A DNA stretch of 24,480 nucleotides from the NCBI GenBank assembly GCA_003160755.1, contig QEXZ01000009.1:1-24480 (forward strand), in the 5' to 3' direction. The translations under genes were made by a program, and so were the position numbers. This stretch comes from Methanomicrobiales archaeon. GTDB taxonomy: Archaea > Halobacteriota > Syntropharchaeia > Alkanophagales > Methanospirareceae. Position 1 is the first letter of the stretch, and each line of letters opens with the position of its first letter. The notes under the pieces were generated by a model. The model was not told where the DNA came from. It saw only the letters and a list, made by a program, of their open reading frames with translations, and made no database searches. Below are positions 1-6,710 of the stretch, one piece after another.

Positions 1-27
1 ACTAGATATTTTAAAAATACAACAATA

Positions 28-1515
28 TCACAAAATCTTTTTCCTTTGTTCGCCTATTATTCTGTCAAGAGTTGCTATGAATTTCTCCTCAGACCCCTCG
101 GGGATAGACGCCCCTGCAGCAACGGGATGCCCGCCACCAAAACCACCTACTTCTTTTGATGCTTTCTCCATTGCCTTAGCGAGGTCTATTCCACCTTCCT
201 TGCCTTCTGCGATGAGTTTCTTACTACACCGTGCCGATATTTTTGTTTCCGCCCGTGCGCCTTTTTCATCTCTTGTTTTCATGTTTAATGCGATTACGGG
301 CTTCGCAGGGTATAAATATTCTGCTACGATGCCGTCTAAAATGCCTGTTACTCCTCGCTCCTGCACGTAAAAGTAGAAAATAGCAGGCAACTCTTTTATG
401 ATCCCTTCGCCACTTTCTATCCTATTTAATTCGGAAACAAGTTTGCTCTGAAACTGCATATATAGTGAAACTGCTGCTTCTATCATTTCGCCATCACGCA
501 GGCACAGACCTATTCCCACGCCCGCTTTTCCAAACCGACCGCAAGCATCTACCATTCTCATTAAATCTATTCCCCTTCTCACCACTTCAGCATTCAGAAT
601 ATACATGTCTCCTACCAGAGCATCCCGGTTAATAGCCGCTCCCGCGTTAGACTCGCTGGACAGCGATAACAAAGCAGCAGTCAATCGCCTTTCCTCTTCT
701 TCATCCAAATCGCCGATATTTCTATCACCTTCAATATCCAGTCTTTTCAAAAACGCATCCACCCACTCAACCTTACCCGCAAGCGGGATATACGGGTCGG
801 TGGAGAAAAGAATCAAATCACGAATTTTCCCATCGCCGAGTTTCAACCCCTTTTCGACTGAAATAACACCCTCTTTTATTCCCTCATCCAGAATCATTTT
901 GTTTGTCCCTGTGTCCATCCGCAATTTATCTCCTAAGGTGCCTGCTACTGCGAGACCCGCGAGGTCTATGTTGCCCCTGCCGTTGCTCGACAAGCGCCTT
1001 GCCACGAGATACGAGAGCCCTGCGGCACAAATATCGCCTTCTATCTCTTTTTCTTCTTCCCCTCCCCCTTCCCCTTCTCGGCCCCGTACCCCCTCGTGGT
1101 CGCTATCGGGAAGATACGGGTTTATGAGGGCAAAAGAGGCGGGAAGTGAAGAAACGAGCTCATTGATCGGGGTTGGAGAAGTCAAAGGTGGCGTATGGTG
1201 GTCTATGATTATAACATCCTTCTCGCTGAGATGTGCTGAAATCAAGTCCAACTGCGCAGTGCCCATGTCGCAAATTATAATAAGCGGGTCTTTTAATCCC
1301 TGAATAAAAGAATCCTCTAATTTGCTTACAATCGTCGTATGGAACTGTATTTCTCTTTGAAGCAAAGCATTACAAATAATCCCTGCAGAGGTTATTCCAT
1401 CTGCATCGTAATGCGAGACAATCCTTGCGTAATCATGTCTCTTTATCAGTTCCACTGCCTTTTCCATGGCCTTTTGCACACTTATCATGCTACAATAAAT
1501 AGAATGGACATCCAC
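28..1515 (-). CDS. DHH/DHHA1 phosphoesterase, archaeal RecJ-like (GAN-type) nuclease
   Basis: Predicted single-strand-specific exonuclease of the RecJ/DHH superfamily. Archaeal members (GAN) associate with the GINS-CMG replisome or act in RNA turnover. Visible motifs: motif I SHYDADG (residues 34-40), ICDMG (81-85), the DHH signature IIDHH (103-107), a later GTLGDKL, and a C-terminal DHHA1 glycine motif GGGHPVAAG. The length of 495 aa suits the family. Residues about 140-160 form a Gly/Glu-rich low-complexity stretch between the DHH motif and the AAGLSYLVARRL helix, unusual in the core. The longest frame opens with GTG at 1515. ATG codons at 1488 and 1467 are alternatives, and the last still leaves a normal lead-in to motif I. 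None has a strong SD. Family assignment is secure; the replication role is inferred. Confidence 0.9.
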   Translation of the reverse strand: MDVHSIYCSMISVQKAMEKAVELIKRHDYARIVSHYDADGITSAGIICNALLQREIQFHTTIVSKLEDSFIQGLKDPLIIICDMGTAQLDLISAHLSEKDVIIIDHHTPPLTSPTPINELVSSLPASFALINPYLPDSDHEGVRGREGEGGGEEEKEIEGDICAAGLSYLVARRLSSNGRGNIDLAGLAVAGTLGDKLRMDTGTNKMILDEGIKEGVISVEKGLKLGDGKIRDLILFSTDPYIPLAGKVEWVDAFLKRLDIEGDRNIGDLDEEEERRLTAALLSLSSESNAGAAINRDALVGDMYILNAEVVRRGIDLMRMVDACGRFGKAGVGIGLCLRDGEMIEAAVSLYMQFQSKLVSELNRIESGEGIIKELPAIFYFYVQERGVTGILDGIVAEYLYPAKPVIALNMKTRDEKGARAETKISARCSKKLIAEGKEGGIDLAKAMEKASKEVGGFGGGHPVAAGASIPEGSEEKFIATLDRIIGEQRKKIL

Positions 1516-1570
1516 AAATCAAAAAGTTTTCTTTAATAATCCTTATTACTTATAGTAAAAGTGTGAACAG

Positions 1571-1617
1571 TCAGGTGTGGCCGCTTGAATCTATCACCTG
1601 AAACCTGACACCTGATA
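1571..1617. repeat. short ACCTGA direct and inverted repeats before tRNA-Arg
   Basis: TCACCTGA, ACCTGA and ACACCTGA follow one another at about 1597-1616. An inverted copy, TCAGGTGT, lies about 30 nt upstream at 1571-1578, so the two ends can pair over 8 bp. There is no ORF. It sits between the DHH nuclease start and tRNA-Arg, where I find no convincing TATA box at the usual distance from the tRNA. It may be a degenerate repeat or part of the tRNA 5' leader. Confidence 0.4.
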
Positions 1618-1625
1618 CATATCCT

Positions 1626-1700
1626 GGGCGTGTGGCCTAGTTAGGACATGGCGGCAGCCTCCTAAGCTGCAAATCACGGGTTCAAATCCCGTCACGCCCG
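1626..1700 (+). tRNA. tRNA-Arg (CCT anticodon)
   Basis: A complete cloverleaf of 75 nt. The acceptor stem GGGCGTG (1626-1632) pairs with CACGCCC (1693-1699), with discriminator G1700. The anticodon stem GCAGC (1654-1658) pairs with GCTGC (1666-1670) around loop CTCCTAA, giving anticodon CCT at 1661-1663, which reads AGG. The T-arm is ACGGG-TTCAAAT-CCCGT. There is no intron and CCA is not encoded. AGG is a common Arg codon in the flanking genes, so this is a needed species. The 3' end faces the PRC-barrel gene convergently, 10 nt away. Confidence 0.95.
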
Positions 1701-1710
1701 TACCTGTGTC

Positions 1711-1956
1711 CTATATCTCCTCACTATCCACTATTATGACATCTTTCACCGCTTTAACCGCTTGAAACGGTATAAAGATATACTCATCCCCCTCTTTAAA
1801 CCCGCTTGTATCAAGCTCAGCAGCAGGTTTAACCACAAGTTCACTTAACAGGCCGGTTGCTGCGTCTGCTACCACATTATGCAGTATCCCTATTTCACTA
1901 CCATCTAGGTCCATAACCATTTTATCACTCATTTCTTGTGCGGATATTTTTTTCAT
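1711..1956 (-). CDS. PRC-barrel domain protein (81 aa)
   Basis: A stand-alone PRC-barrel of the small archaeal type. The N-terminal half (KKISAQEMSDKMVMDLDGSEIG) and the phrase FIPFQAVKAVKDVIIVD near the C-terminus follow the strand pattern of the RimM/photosynthetic-reaction-centre H barrel. Archaeal PRC-barrel proteins are abundant but poorly characterised; roles in RNA metabolism and cell division (CdpB type) are known for some. The start ATG at 1956 is preceded by a purine-rich GGGGGAACG about 4 nt away. TATA-like boxes on the minus strand lie at 1995-2005 and 2011-2020. A second PRC-barrel gene lies 450 bp upstream on the same strand, beyond the intron-bearing tRNA. Confidence 0.85.
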   Translation of the reverse strand: MKKISAQEMSDKMVMDLDGSEIGILHNVVADAATGLLSELVVKPAAELDTSGFKEGDEYIFIPFQAVKAVKDVIIVDSEEI

Positions 1957-2103
1957 TTTCGTTCCCCCTTCCCCTCTCCATTGCTTTACACTTTCTTTTA
2001 TATGCTCACGTTATATATTAACTTTTTCTTTGTATTGCAGGAGAGCAAATCCATCCTGATGCCAGACACAAAACTACCATTTAACTTTATAATAATACAC
2101 TTA

Positions 2104-2112
2104 ATAATATAA
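2104..2112 (+). promoter_or_regulatory. TATA-like box of tRNA(CAT)
   Basis: TAATATAAT lies 22-30 nt before the first tRNA base at 2134, the usual spacing for an archaeal TATA box on a tRNA gene. The surrounding 2040-2125 stretch is AT-rich and holds no ORF. Confidence 0.55.
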
Positions 2113-2133
2113 TCGAATAGCGGTTGGATGTCA

Positions 2134-2257
2134 GGGCCCGTAGCTTAGTATGGTTAGAGCGCCCGGCTCATAACAGAGAATCTATGGCGTATCACCTTCT
2201 AAATACGTTTCTTTGTGGGACACCGGGCGGCCAAGGGTTCAAATCCCTTCGGGCCCA
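2134..2257 (+). tRNA. tRNA with CAT anticodon, 49-nt intron (Ile2 or elongator Met)
   Basis: Acceptor GGGCCCG (2134-2140) pairs with CGGGCCC (2250-2256), with discriminator A2257. The anticodon stem CCCGG (2162-2166) pairs with CCGGG (2223-2227). Loop CTCATA (2167-2172) is joined to A2222 across an intron at 2173-2221, the canonical archaeal position 37/38. The mature length is 75 nt. The anticodon CAT is at 2169-2171. It lacks the three consecutive G:C pairs next to the loop that mark initiator tRNA. C4:G69, U12:A23, C29:G41 and A73 match known Ile identity elements, so I lean to agmatidine-type tRNA-Ile2, with elongator Met as the alternative. Splicing would need the EndA endonuclease. Confidence 0.9.
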
Positions 2258-2300
2258 CTATAAACCGCCCGCTAGAAAAACAAAAGTCATGTGAAATTGC

Positions 2301-2402
2301 TATATCCTTAAATTTCACCGCAGAGCACACGGGGAACGCAGAGGCGGCAGAAAACCTAAGCAAAGATTGAAACGGTCTTAAAACTCTGCGCTCTCCGCGG
2401 TG
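2301..2402. repeat. CACCGC-ended repeat element, copy 1
   Basis: The left arm at 2301-2332 (TATATCCTTAAATTTCACCG, continuing CAGAGCACACGG) and the right arm CTCTGCGCTCTCCGCGGTG (2384-2402) form imperfect terminal inverted repeats sharing CACCGCNGAG. The same two arms occur in reverse orientation at 11166-11275, with one mismatch over 32 nt and none over 19 nt, but with a different core. It is non-coding and lies between the intron-bearing tRNA and a PRC-barrel gene. Confidence 0.8.
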
Positions 2403-2412
2403 ATAAATCTCT

Positions 2413-2700
2413 TTACTTTTCTATCTCCTCCTCTTCCCCTTCCTCCTCTTCTTCCGCTGCTCTTCTCCCTTGCACATGCTTTATCAGCACGATATCACCA
2501 ATTGCCGTTACCCAGCGGTAGGGGATAATCACACCCTTCTTCTTGCCCACTTTGAAAGCATAGGGGTTTATGTTTCGCACCGCAAGCCCTGATATTCTCT
2601 TCTCTTTTATGTCTATACTCACATCCTCTATCTTACCGACATATACACCCCTATCCGTGTATATATCCTGCCCATATAAGGAAGACAATTCTATTTCCAT
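2413..2700 (-). CDS. PRC-barrel domain protein with acidic tail (95 aa)
   Basis: Second PRC-barrel of the window. Residues 1-75 carry the barrel: GQDIYTDRGVYVGKIEDVSID, then VIIPYRWVTAIGDIVLI, which parallels FIPFQAVKAVKDVIIVD in the 81-aa protein. The last 15 residues are almost all Glu (E-rich tail), likely disordered. No SD precedes ATG 2700. A minus-strand TATA-like run at 2721-2736 is centred about 29 nt upstream, so a leaderless transcript is likely. It is divergent from the site-2 protease gene and shares an 82-bp control region with it. The function is unknown beyond the fold. Confidence 0.85.
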   Translation of the reverse strand: MEIELSSLYGQDIYTDRGVYVGKIEDVSIDIKEKRISGLAVRNINPYAFKVGKKKGVIIPYRWVTAIGDIVLIKHVQGRRAAEEEEEGEEEEIEK

Positions 2701-2782
2701 AATTATATTTATGAGTGGAGAGAATATATATAAATAGTTAACGAATCAGAATCGGGTCGAAAAAAAGAGAAAACGAGAAACG
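2701..2782. promoter_or_regulatory. divergent promoter, PRC-barrel / site-2 protease
   Basis: AATATATATAAATA at 2723-2736 is a near-symmetric TATA element that can serve both directions. It is about 29 nt from the PRC-barrel ATG (leaderless) and would place the protease start site near 2755-2760, leaving a short purine-rich leader without a clear SD. Confidence 0.5.
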
Positions 2783-4015
2783 ATGCGAACATCTATACAA
2801 GTGGGTAAGCTTATCGGCATACCAATAAGGCTGCATTTTAGTTTTTTATTTATCTTACCGCTAATCGTACTGATATTTGCGCATGGCTATACATTAAGTA
2901 TAGAGCCTAATTCACCTATTTTCCCTTTAATTGCATCATTGTTTGCAAAAGACCCTACAAAACCTATCCCGCTCCCACTGGGCTTAGGCGATGTTGAAAT
3001 GACCGCCTTCCTCCGCTATTCTTTGTCCCTTATCGCGTCTTTTATTTTTTTCCTCTCTTTATTACTTCACGAATTATCCCACTCCTACGTTGCAATGAAA
3101 TTTGGAACGAGAATACACAGTATTACACTACATCTCTTCGGTGGCTTAGCAATGATGGAAGATATCCCGAGGAGCCCGGAGAAGGAGTGGAGAATAGCAA
3201 TTGCGGGACCTTTGATGAGCTTTTTCCTCGGCGGTGTATTCCTTCTTACTTTCTGGGGCATAAAACCATTGAGTTTTGTTATTTACCCGGTTAAGATTTT
3301 AGTGTTCATGCTCGGGTTTTGGAACGTAGTATTAGGCACATTCAACTTATTACCTGCATTTCCAATGGATGGTGGGCGAGTTTTAAGGGCTTTTCTTGCG
3401 AAAAGAATGCCATTTCTAAAAGCAACGAGGAGAGCGGTGTTGGTAGGAAAAATATTTGCCGTTGCACTGGCAATGTCCGGGATTGTTGCTGACCCTTTTA
3501 TGTTTATTTTAACCGGTGAGACGGTAAGAAATCCCTTTATCGTTGGAATTGGTATTCTCCTGTACATACTCGCAACAGAAGAAGAAGCCGCAACCATCAC
3601 TTTTGCTTCCTTAGAGGGAATAAAAGTGGGGAATGTCATGAGAACCGAGCGAACGAGCGTGCTGGATGATATGCCCGTCATAGAGCTGGTGAACAAGATG
3701 CTTGATGACAAAACAGCCGAATATGCTGTGCTGAATGAAAATGGTGAATTAAAAGGGTTTGTAACGTTTGATGATATAAAAAACTTGTCTGCCGAGCAAC
3801 GTTACATCTTAAAAGTTTCTGATATAATGCTCTCACTTGATCGCGTTAGCGACGTTATACTGGAGGAGGAAGAGGCAATAGAAGCGCTAAAAAGGATGAT
3901 GCAGCACAGGAGAAACGTTCTGGCGGTGATAGACGCGATGAACGGGAACTTTATAGGAGTCATAACGAGAAGAGACTTAGCGATTTATATGGAGATGTTG
4001 AAAGAGAGAGTGTAA
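2783..4015 (+). CDS. site-2 protease family (M50) zinc metalloprotease with CBS pair
   Basis: Intramembrane metalloprotease of the SpoIVFB/S2P group. Hydrophobic segments occupy residues about 12-35 and 78-97. The zinc motif HELSH is at 96-100. The second active-site motif, in the variant form NLLPAFPMDGG, ends at 198. More transmembrane helices lie at about 140-160, 168-185, 220-240 and 248-265. A tandem CBS domain pair, expected to bind adenine nucleotides, fills residues about 275-410. The length of 410 aa is typical for the archaeal CBS-linked subgroup. The enzyme should cut a membrane-embedded substrate, not identifiable here, with CBS-mediated nucleotide control. ATG 2783 is the natural start; MRTSIQVGKLIGIPIRLHFSF is family-like. 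No SD is visible. Confidence 0.92.
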   Translation: MRTSIQVGKLIGIPIRLHFSFLFILPLIVLIFAHGYTLSIEPNSPIFPLIASLFAKDPTKPIPLPLGLGDVEMTAFLRYSLSLIASFIFFLSLLLHELSHSYVAMKFGTRIHSITLHLFGGLAMMEDIPRSPEKEWRIAIAGPLMSFFLGGVFLLTFWGIKPLSFVIYPVKILVFMLGFWNVVLGTFNLLPAFPMDGGRVLRAFLAKRMPFLKATRRAVLVGKIFAVALAMSGIVADPFMFILTGETVRNPFIVGIGILLYILATEEEAATITFASLEGIKVGNVMRTERTSVLDDMPVIELVNKMLDDKTAEYAVLNENGELKGFVTFDDIKNLSAEQRYILKVSDIMLSLDRVSDVILEEEEAIEALKRMMQHRRNVLAVIDAMNGNFIGVITRRDLAIYMEMLKERV

Positions 4016-4019
4016 AGGA

Positions 4020-4066
4020 AATTACGAATCAAAACCCGGATAATTCGTAATTGTCCATTCGTAATT
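4020..4066. terminator. inverted repeat between convergent genes
   Basis: AATTACGAAT (4020-4029) pairs perfectly over 10 bp with ATTCGTAATT (4043-4052), and the same right arm recurs at 4057-4066. It lies between the stop codons of the site-2 protease (+) and rnp2 (-). The position suits a bidirectional transcript end, but there is no clean U-tract, so this could equally be a short interspersed repeat. Confidence 0.4.
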
Positions 4067-4074
4067 GATTTGAC

Positions 4075-4497
4075 TCACTGCCGCCGTAGGCGAGAAGCTC
4101 CTTTTATCGTTCCTGAGATACTGATTACTCTTATGCCCAGTCGTACTCCACTCGCCGAATGAATACAGGCTAATGCTGCTCTTACTTCCTCAACTTTATT
4201 ATGGGCACATCTCAAAATGCCTACACTCCTGCACCTGTCTGTGTTTCCATCAGCGTCTTCCTTTTTACTGTATTCTATTAGCCACATCTTACTTTCACTT
4301 GCGCCCGTATCGCCATAGAGCGAGTAAACGGAGTCCCTTATCTCTTTCAACAACTCTCGTTTATCTATCTCTCGCTCGCTTATCAACTCAAACGCGAGAT
4401 ACCTCCTCCTTTCTCGAAGTGTGGGCGGTAGCAACAAAGCAAAACGTAAAAGGCAAAATTTATTTTGACCTTTGCACTTTGCCCTTTTCATTTTCAT
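4075..4497 (-). CDS. rnp2: ribonuclease P protein component 2 (Pop5)
   Basis: Archaeal RNase P protein Pop5/Rnp2, which with Rnp3 supports the catalytic RNA in tRNA 5' maturation. Family signatures are LPPTLRERRRYLAFELISE, KMWLIEYSKK, GILRCAHNKVEEVRAALACI and a C-terminal RVISISGTIKGA. I choose ATG 4497 because it overlaps the rnp3 stop as ATGA and has GGAG 5 nt upstream, giving 140 aa. A longer frame to 4527 exists. About 20 residues before LPPTLRE (KRAKCKGQNKFCLLRFALL) look repeat-derived: the DNA resembles 17051-17090. A TTG at 4434 directly before LPPTL is therefore another possible start. Confidence 0.9.
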   Translation of the reverse strand: MKMKRAKCKGQNKFCLLRFALLLPPTLRERRRYLAFELISEREIDKRELLKEIRDSVYSLYGDTGASESKMWLIEYSKKEDADGNTDRCRSVGILRCAHNKVEEVRAALACIHSASGVRLGIRVISISGTIKGASRLRRQ

Positions 4498-5189
4498 ATT
4501 ATCTCCACTTCTCTCCTCTTTTTCCATTTCTTTTCCAATATACCCTCAGGAATATCACTTAAAGCGTGCACCGCTTCTTCTTTTCGCATTCCAAATAGAG
4601 AAGCAAGCGCAACCATCTCTCTTGGCGCTCTTAAATCGTATATAGAGTGCGCATTGCTGGTTATTACCGACATTGCTTTATACTTCCTCACGAATTTCAA
4701 AATCTCACGCATCTTCCCGAGTATCCGTGCTCTATCGCTTCTTCTGCCGTGAATTATCGCATTGAGGTTGAATTCTATTGCAACGTCATTCTCAGCGGCA
4801 TATCTCACCAGTACGTGTGTTAATCCCTCTTTTCCATGCTCGCCGTGTTGCGGTGCTAATACATCAACCATAGAATTTTTCAATGCCGCTTCGTTTAGTT
4901 CCTTACTGCCGCCACGAACCACAATCAAGGGCACTTTCCCGTAGTAAAGTCTTATTCTTCTTTTCAATTCGGAAACCGATTTTGCTCTTATCTCTATACC
5001 ACGGAAAGCGAAATTCGCGATTGATGGAGGTAATTGCTCTCCCTCTTTTCCCTTCACTACCTCGTCGTAGTTCGTTATTGCTATGCCCGCATATCCGTAT
5101 CTTCTCGCAACCCGAACTAGCTCTTCCACGGGCACTTCTGTTTCAGGATAGGCGTGCACATTTAGGTCAAAGAACTTGAACGTGGGCAT
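4494..5189 (-). CDS. rnp3: ribonuclease P protein component 3 (Rpp30)
   Basis: PHP-like TIM-barrel RNase P subunit. The opening KFFDLNVHAYPE and the GYAGIAITNYDEV segment match Rpp30. Later strands include PLIVVRGGSKELN, VDVLAPQHG, AIEFNLNAII and AMSVITSNAHSIYDLRAPRE, all in the usual order. The length of 231 aa is normal. It is the first gene of a two-gene operon with rnp2. The ATG at 5189 lacks an SD; a minus-strand AT box at 5210-5220 is centred about 27 nt upstream, so it is probably leaderless. It is divergent from cca across 67 bp, so two tRNA-end-processing functions share one control region. Confidence 0.92.
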   Translation of the reverse strand: MPTFKFFDLNVHAYPETEVPVEELVRVARRYGYAGIAITNYDEVVKGKEGEQLPPSIANFAFRGIEIRAKSVSELKRRIRLYYGKVPLIVVRGGSKELNEAALKNSMVDVLAPQHGEHGKEGLTHVLVRYAAENDVAIEFNLNAIIHGRRSDRARILGKMREILKFVRKYKAMSVITSNAHSIYDLRAPREMVALASLFGMRKEEAVHALSDIPEGILEKKWKKRREVEII

Positions 5190-5256
5190 TGATTAAAGGA
5201 AGGTTTACCGTTTTAAATATCTTTTAAACTTAAATTTAAATTAATTTTTATGTGTG
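5190..5256. promoter_or_regulatory. divergent promoter, rnp3 / cca
   Basis: A short AT-rich spacer. The minus-strand box ATATTTAAAAC (5210-5220) serves rnp3, and plus-strand TTAAACTTAAATTTAAA (5224-5240) serves cca. Both lie about 20-35 nt from the start codons, suggesting two leaderless transcripts. Confidence 0.45.
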
Positions 5257-6693
5257 ATGATGGAGGAGAAAGGGGAAGAGGAGATAAAAAGAATATGCAG
5301 AGAGGTCATAGAGCGAATAAGACCGGATGAGGAAGAGAGGAGGAAAGTAAAAGCCGTAGCAGAGACTATAATCGCGAAACTGAACAAAAAAGCATCGGAG
5401 ATGGGTATGGAAGTCTATGCAATCTCCGTAGGGTCAACTGCAAGAAACACGTGGATAAGTGGCGAGGCGGACATAGACGTCTTCATCATGTTTCCTGAAG
5501 GTGTGTCAGAAGAAGAGTTAAAGGAGAATGGGCTTGCACTCGCAAAAAGCATTTCTGATAGGTATGAGGAAAGATACGCCTCTCATCCGTATATTCACGC
5601 TTATTTTCACGATGCCGAAGGAAGAACCGAGTACGAAGTGGATTTAGTGCCCTGTTTTTCGGTAAAAGCCGCATCTTTATTGAAATCCGCGGTTGACAGG
5701 ACGCCTTTTCATAACGAATATATTGTAAAGAGAATATCGGGACTTGAAGAAGAAGTGCTGCTATTAAAGCAATTCTTGAAGTGCCGTGGGATTTATGGCT
5801 CCGAGCAAAGGCGAAAGGGCTTCTCCGGTTATCTTTGCGAATTGCTCAGCATTAGATATTCCTCTTTCGTCGAGCTATTGAGACACGCATCGAAGTGGAA
5901 ATATGGCGAAAGAATAGACATCGAAGGTCGTGGAACATACAAGGGAGCGGGTAAAGACCCACTTATTGTGATAGACCCGGTGGACCCGAACAGGAATGTG
6001 GCGGCAGCGGTATCGCTGGATTCGTTTTGCAGGTTAATAGATGCAGCGCGGGATTTTTTAGCGTGTCCTGATGCGAGTTTTTTCTTGCTTGCGAAGGAAA
6101 AAGAGATGAGCAAGGCCGAGTTTGTGAAACTCGTAAAGGAACGAGGAACAGAGCTCGTAATGGTGCTGTTTGAAGCGCCTGACGTGGTAGAAGACGTATT
6201 ATTCCCACAGTTGAGAAAAGCAGAAGCATCGGTCAAAAGTATGATAGAACGGAATGGGTTCACGGTATATCGAAGCGATGTGTCGGTAGGAGGGGACAAA
6301 GCGTTTTTGGTATTCGAACTGCTCGTTTGGTGCCTGCCAGAAATAAAAAGGCATGAGGGTCCTCCAGTTACGTTGAAACATCATTCTGAACTGTTTAAAA
6401 GCAAATACGAACCCTTTTCTTTTGGAAAAAGAAAAGCCTTTACGGAAAAGAAAAACAACTCTGAAGTTTTGTTGCAACGGGCAGTTCGTATTGAAAACGG
6501 CAGGTATGTGGTGGAAGTAGAGAGGAAATATACGGATGTGGTGGACCTGTTGAAACATGAGCTGAAGTCGTGCGGTTCCGGAAAACAGGTTTCAGAATCA
6601 ATAAATAAAGGGTATGAGGTTTTAAAGAACGAGGAGCTAATGTTTTTTGAAGGGCTTGGCTCTTTCTTCAGTGAGTTTTTTGGCTTTGGCTAA
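5257..6693 (+). CDS. cca: CCA-adding tRNA nucleotidyltransferase (archaeal class I)
   Basis: Adds CCA to tRNA 3' ends, needed here because neither tRNA in the window encodes CCA. Nucleotidyltransferase signature at about residues 58-77: VGSTARNTWISG followed by EADIDVF, giving two catalytic Asp two residues apart. The third carboxylate is in TEYEVDLVPCF. The central and tail domains read LLLKQFLKCRGIYGSEQRRKG, SGYLCELL and DPVDPNRNVAAAV, all typical of archaeal CCA enzymes (poly(A) polymerase-like palm plus C-terminal domains). A length of about 478 aa is slightly long. Start: GTG 5254, ATG 5257 and ATG 5260 are consecutive; the ATGs are favoured. The next gene begins 17 nt downstream and may be cotranscribed. 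Confidence 0.95.
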   Translation: MMEEKGEEEIKRICREVIERIRPDEEERRKVKAVAETIIAKLNKKASEMGMEVYAISVGSTARNTWISGEADIDVFIMFPEGVSEEELKENGLALAKSISDRYEERYASHPYIHAYFHDAEGRTEYEVDLVPCFSVKAASLLKSAVDRTPFHNEYIVKRISGLEEEVLLLKQFLKCRGIYGSEQRRKGFSGYLCELLSIRYSSFVELLRHASKWKYGERIDIEGRGTYKGAGKDPLIVIDPVDPNRNVAAAVSLDSFCRLIDAARDFLACPDASFFLLAKEKEMSKAEFVKLVKERGTELVMVLFEAPDVVEDVLFPQLRKAEASVKSMIERNGFTVYRSDVSVGGDKAFLVFELLVWCLPEIKRHEGPPVTLKHHSELFKSKYEPFSFGKRKAFTEKKNNSEVLLQRAVRIENGRYVVEVERKYTDVVDLLKHELKSCGSGKQVSESINKGYEVLKNEELMFFEGLGSFFSEFFGFG

Positions 6694-6710
6694 CTCGTTT
6701 TAGTGGAAAA

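Noticed and set aside
605..1303. 232-aa plus-strand ORF
   Set aside because: Ser/Pro-rich shadow of the DHH nuclease gene, whose motifs are clear on the other strand.
4173..4752. Plus-strand ORFs opposite rnp2 and rnp3
   Set aside because: No family features; the opposite strand encodes two well-supported RNase P proteins.
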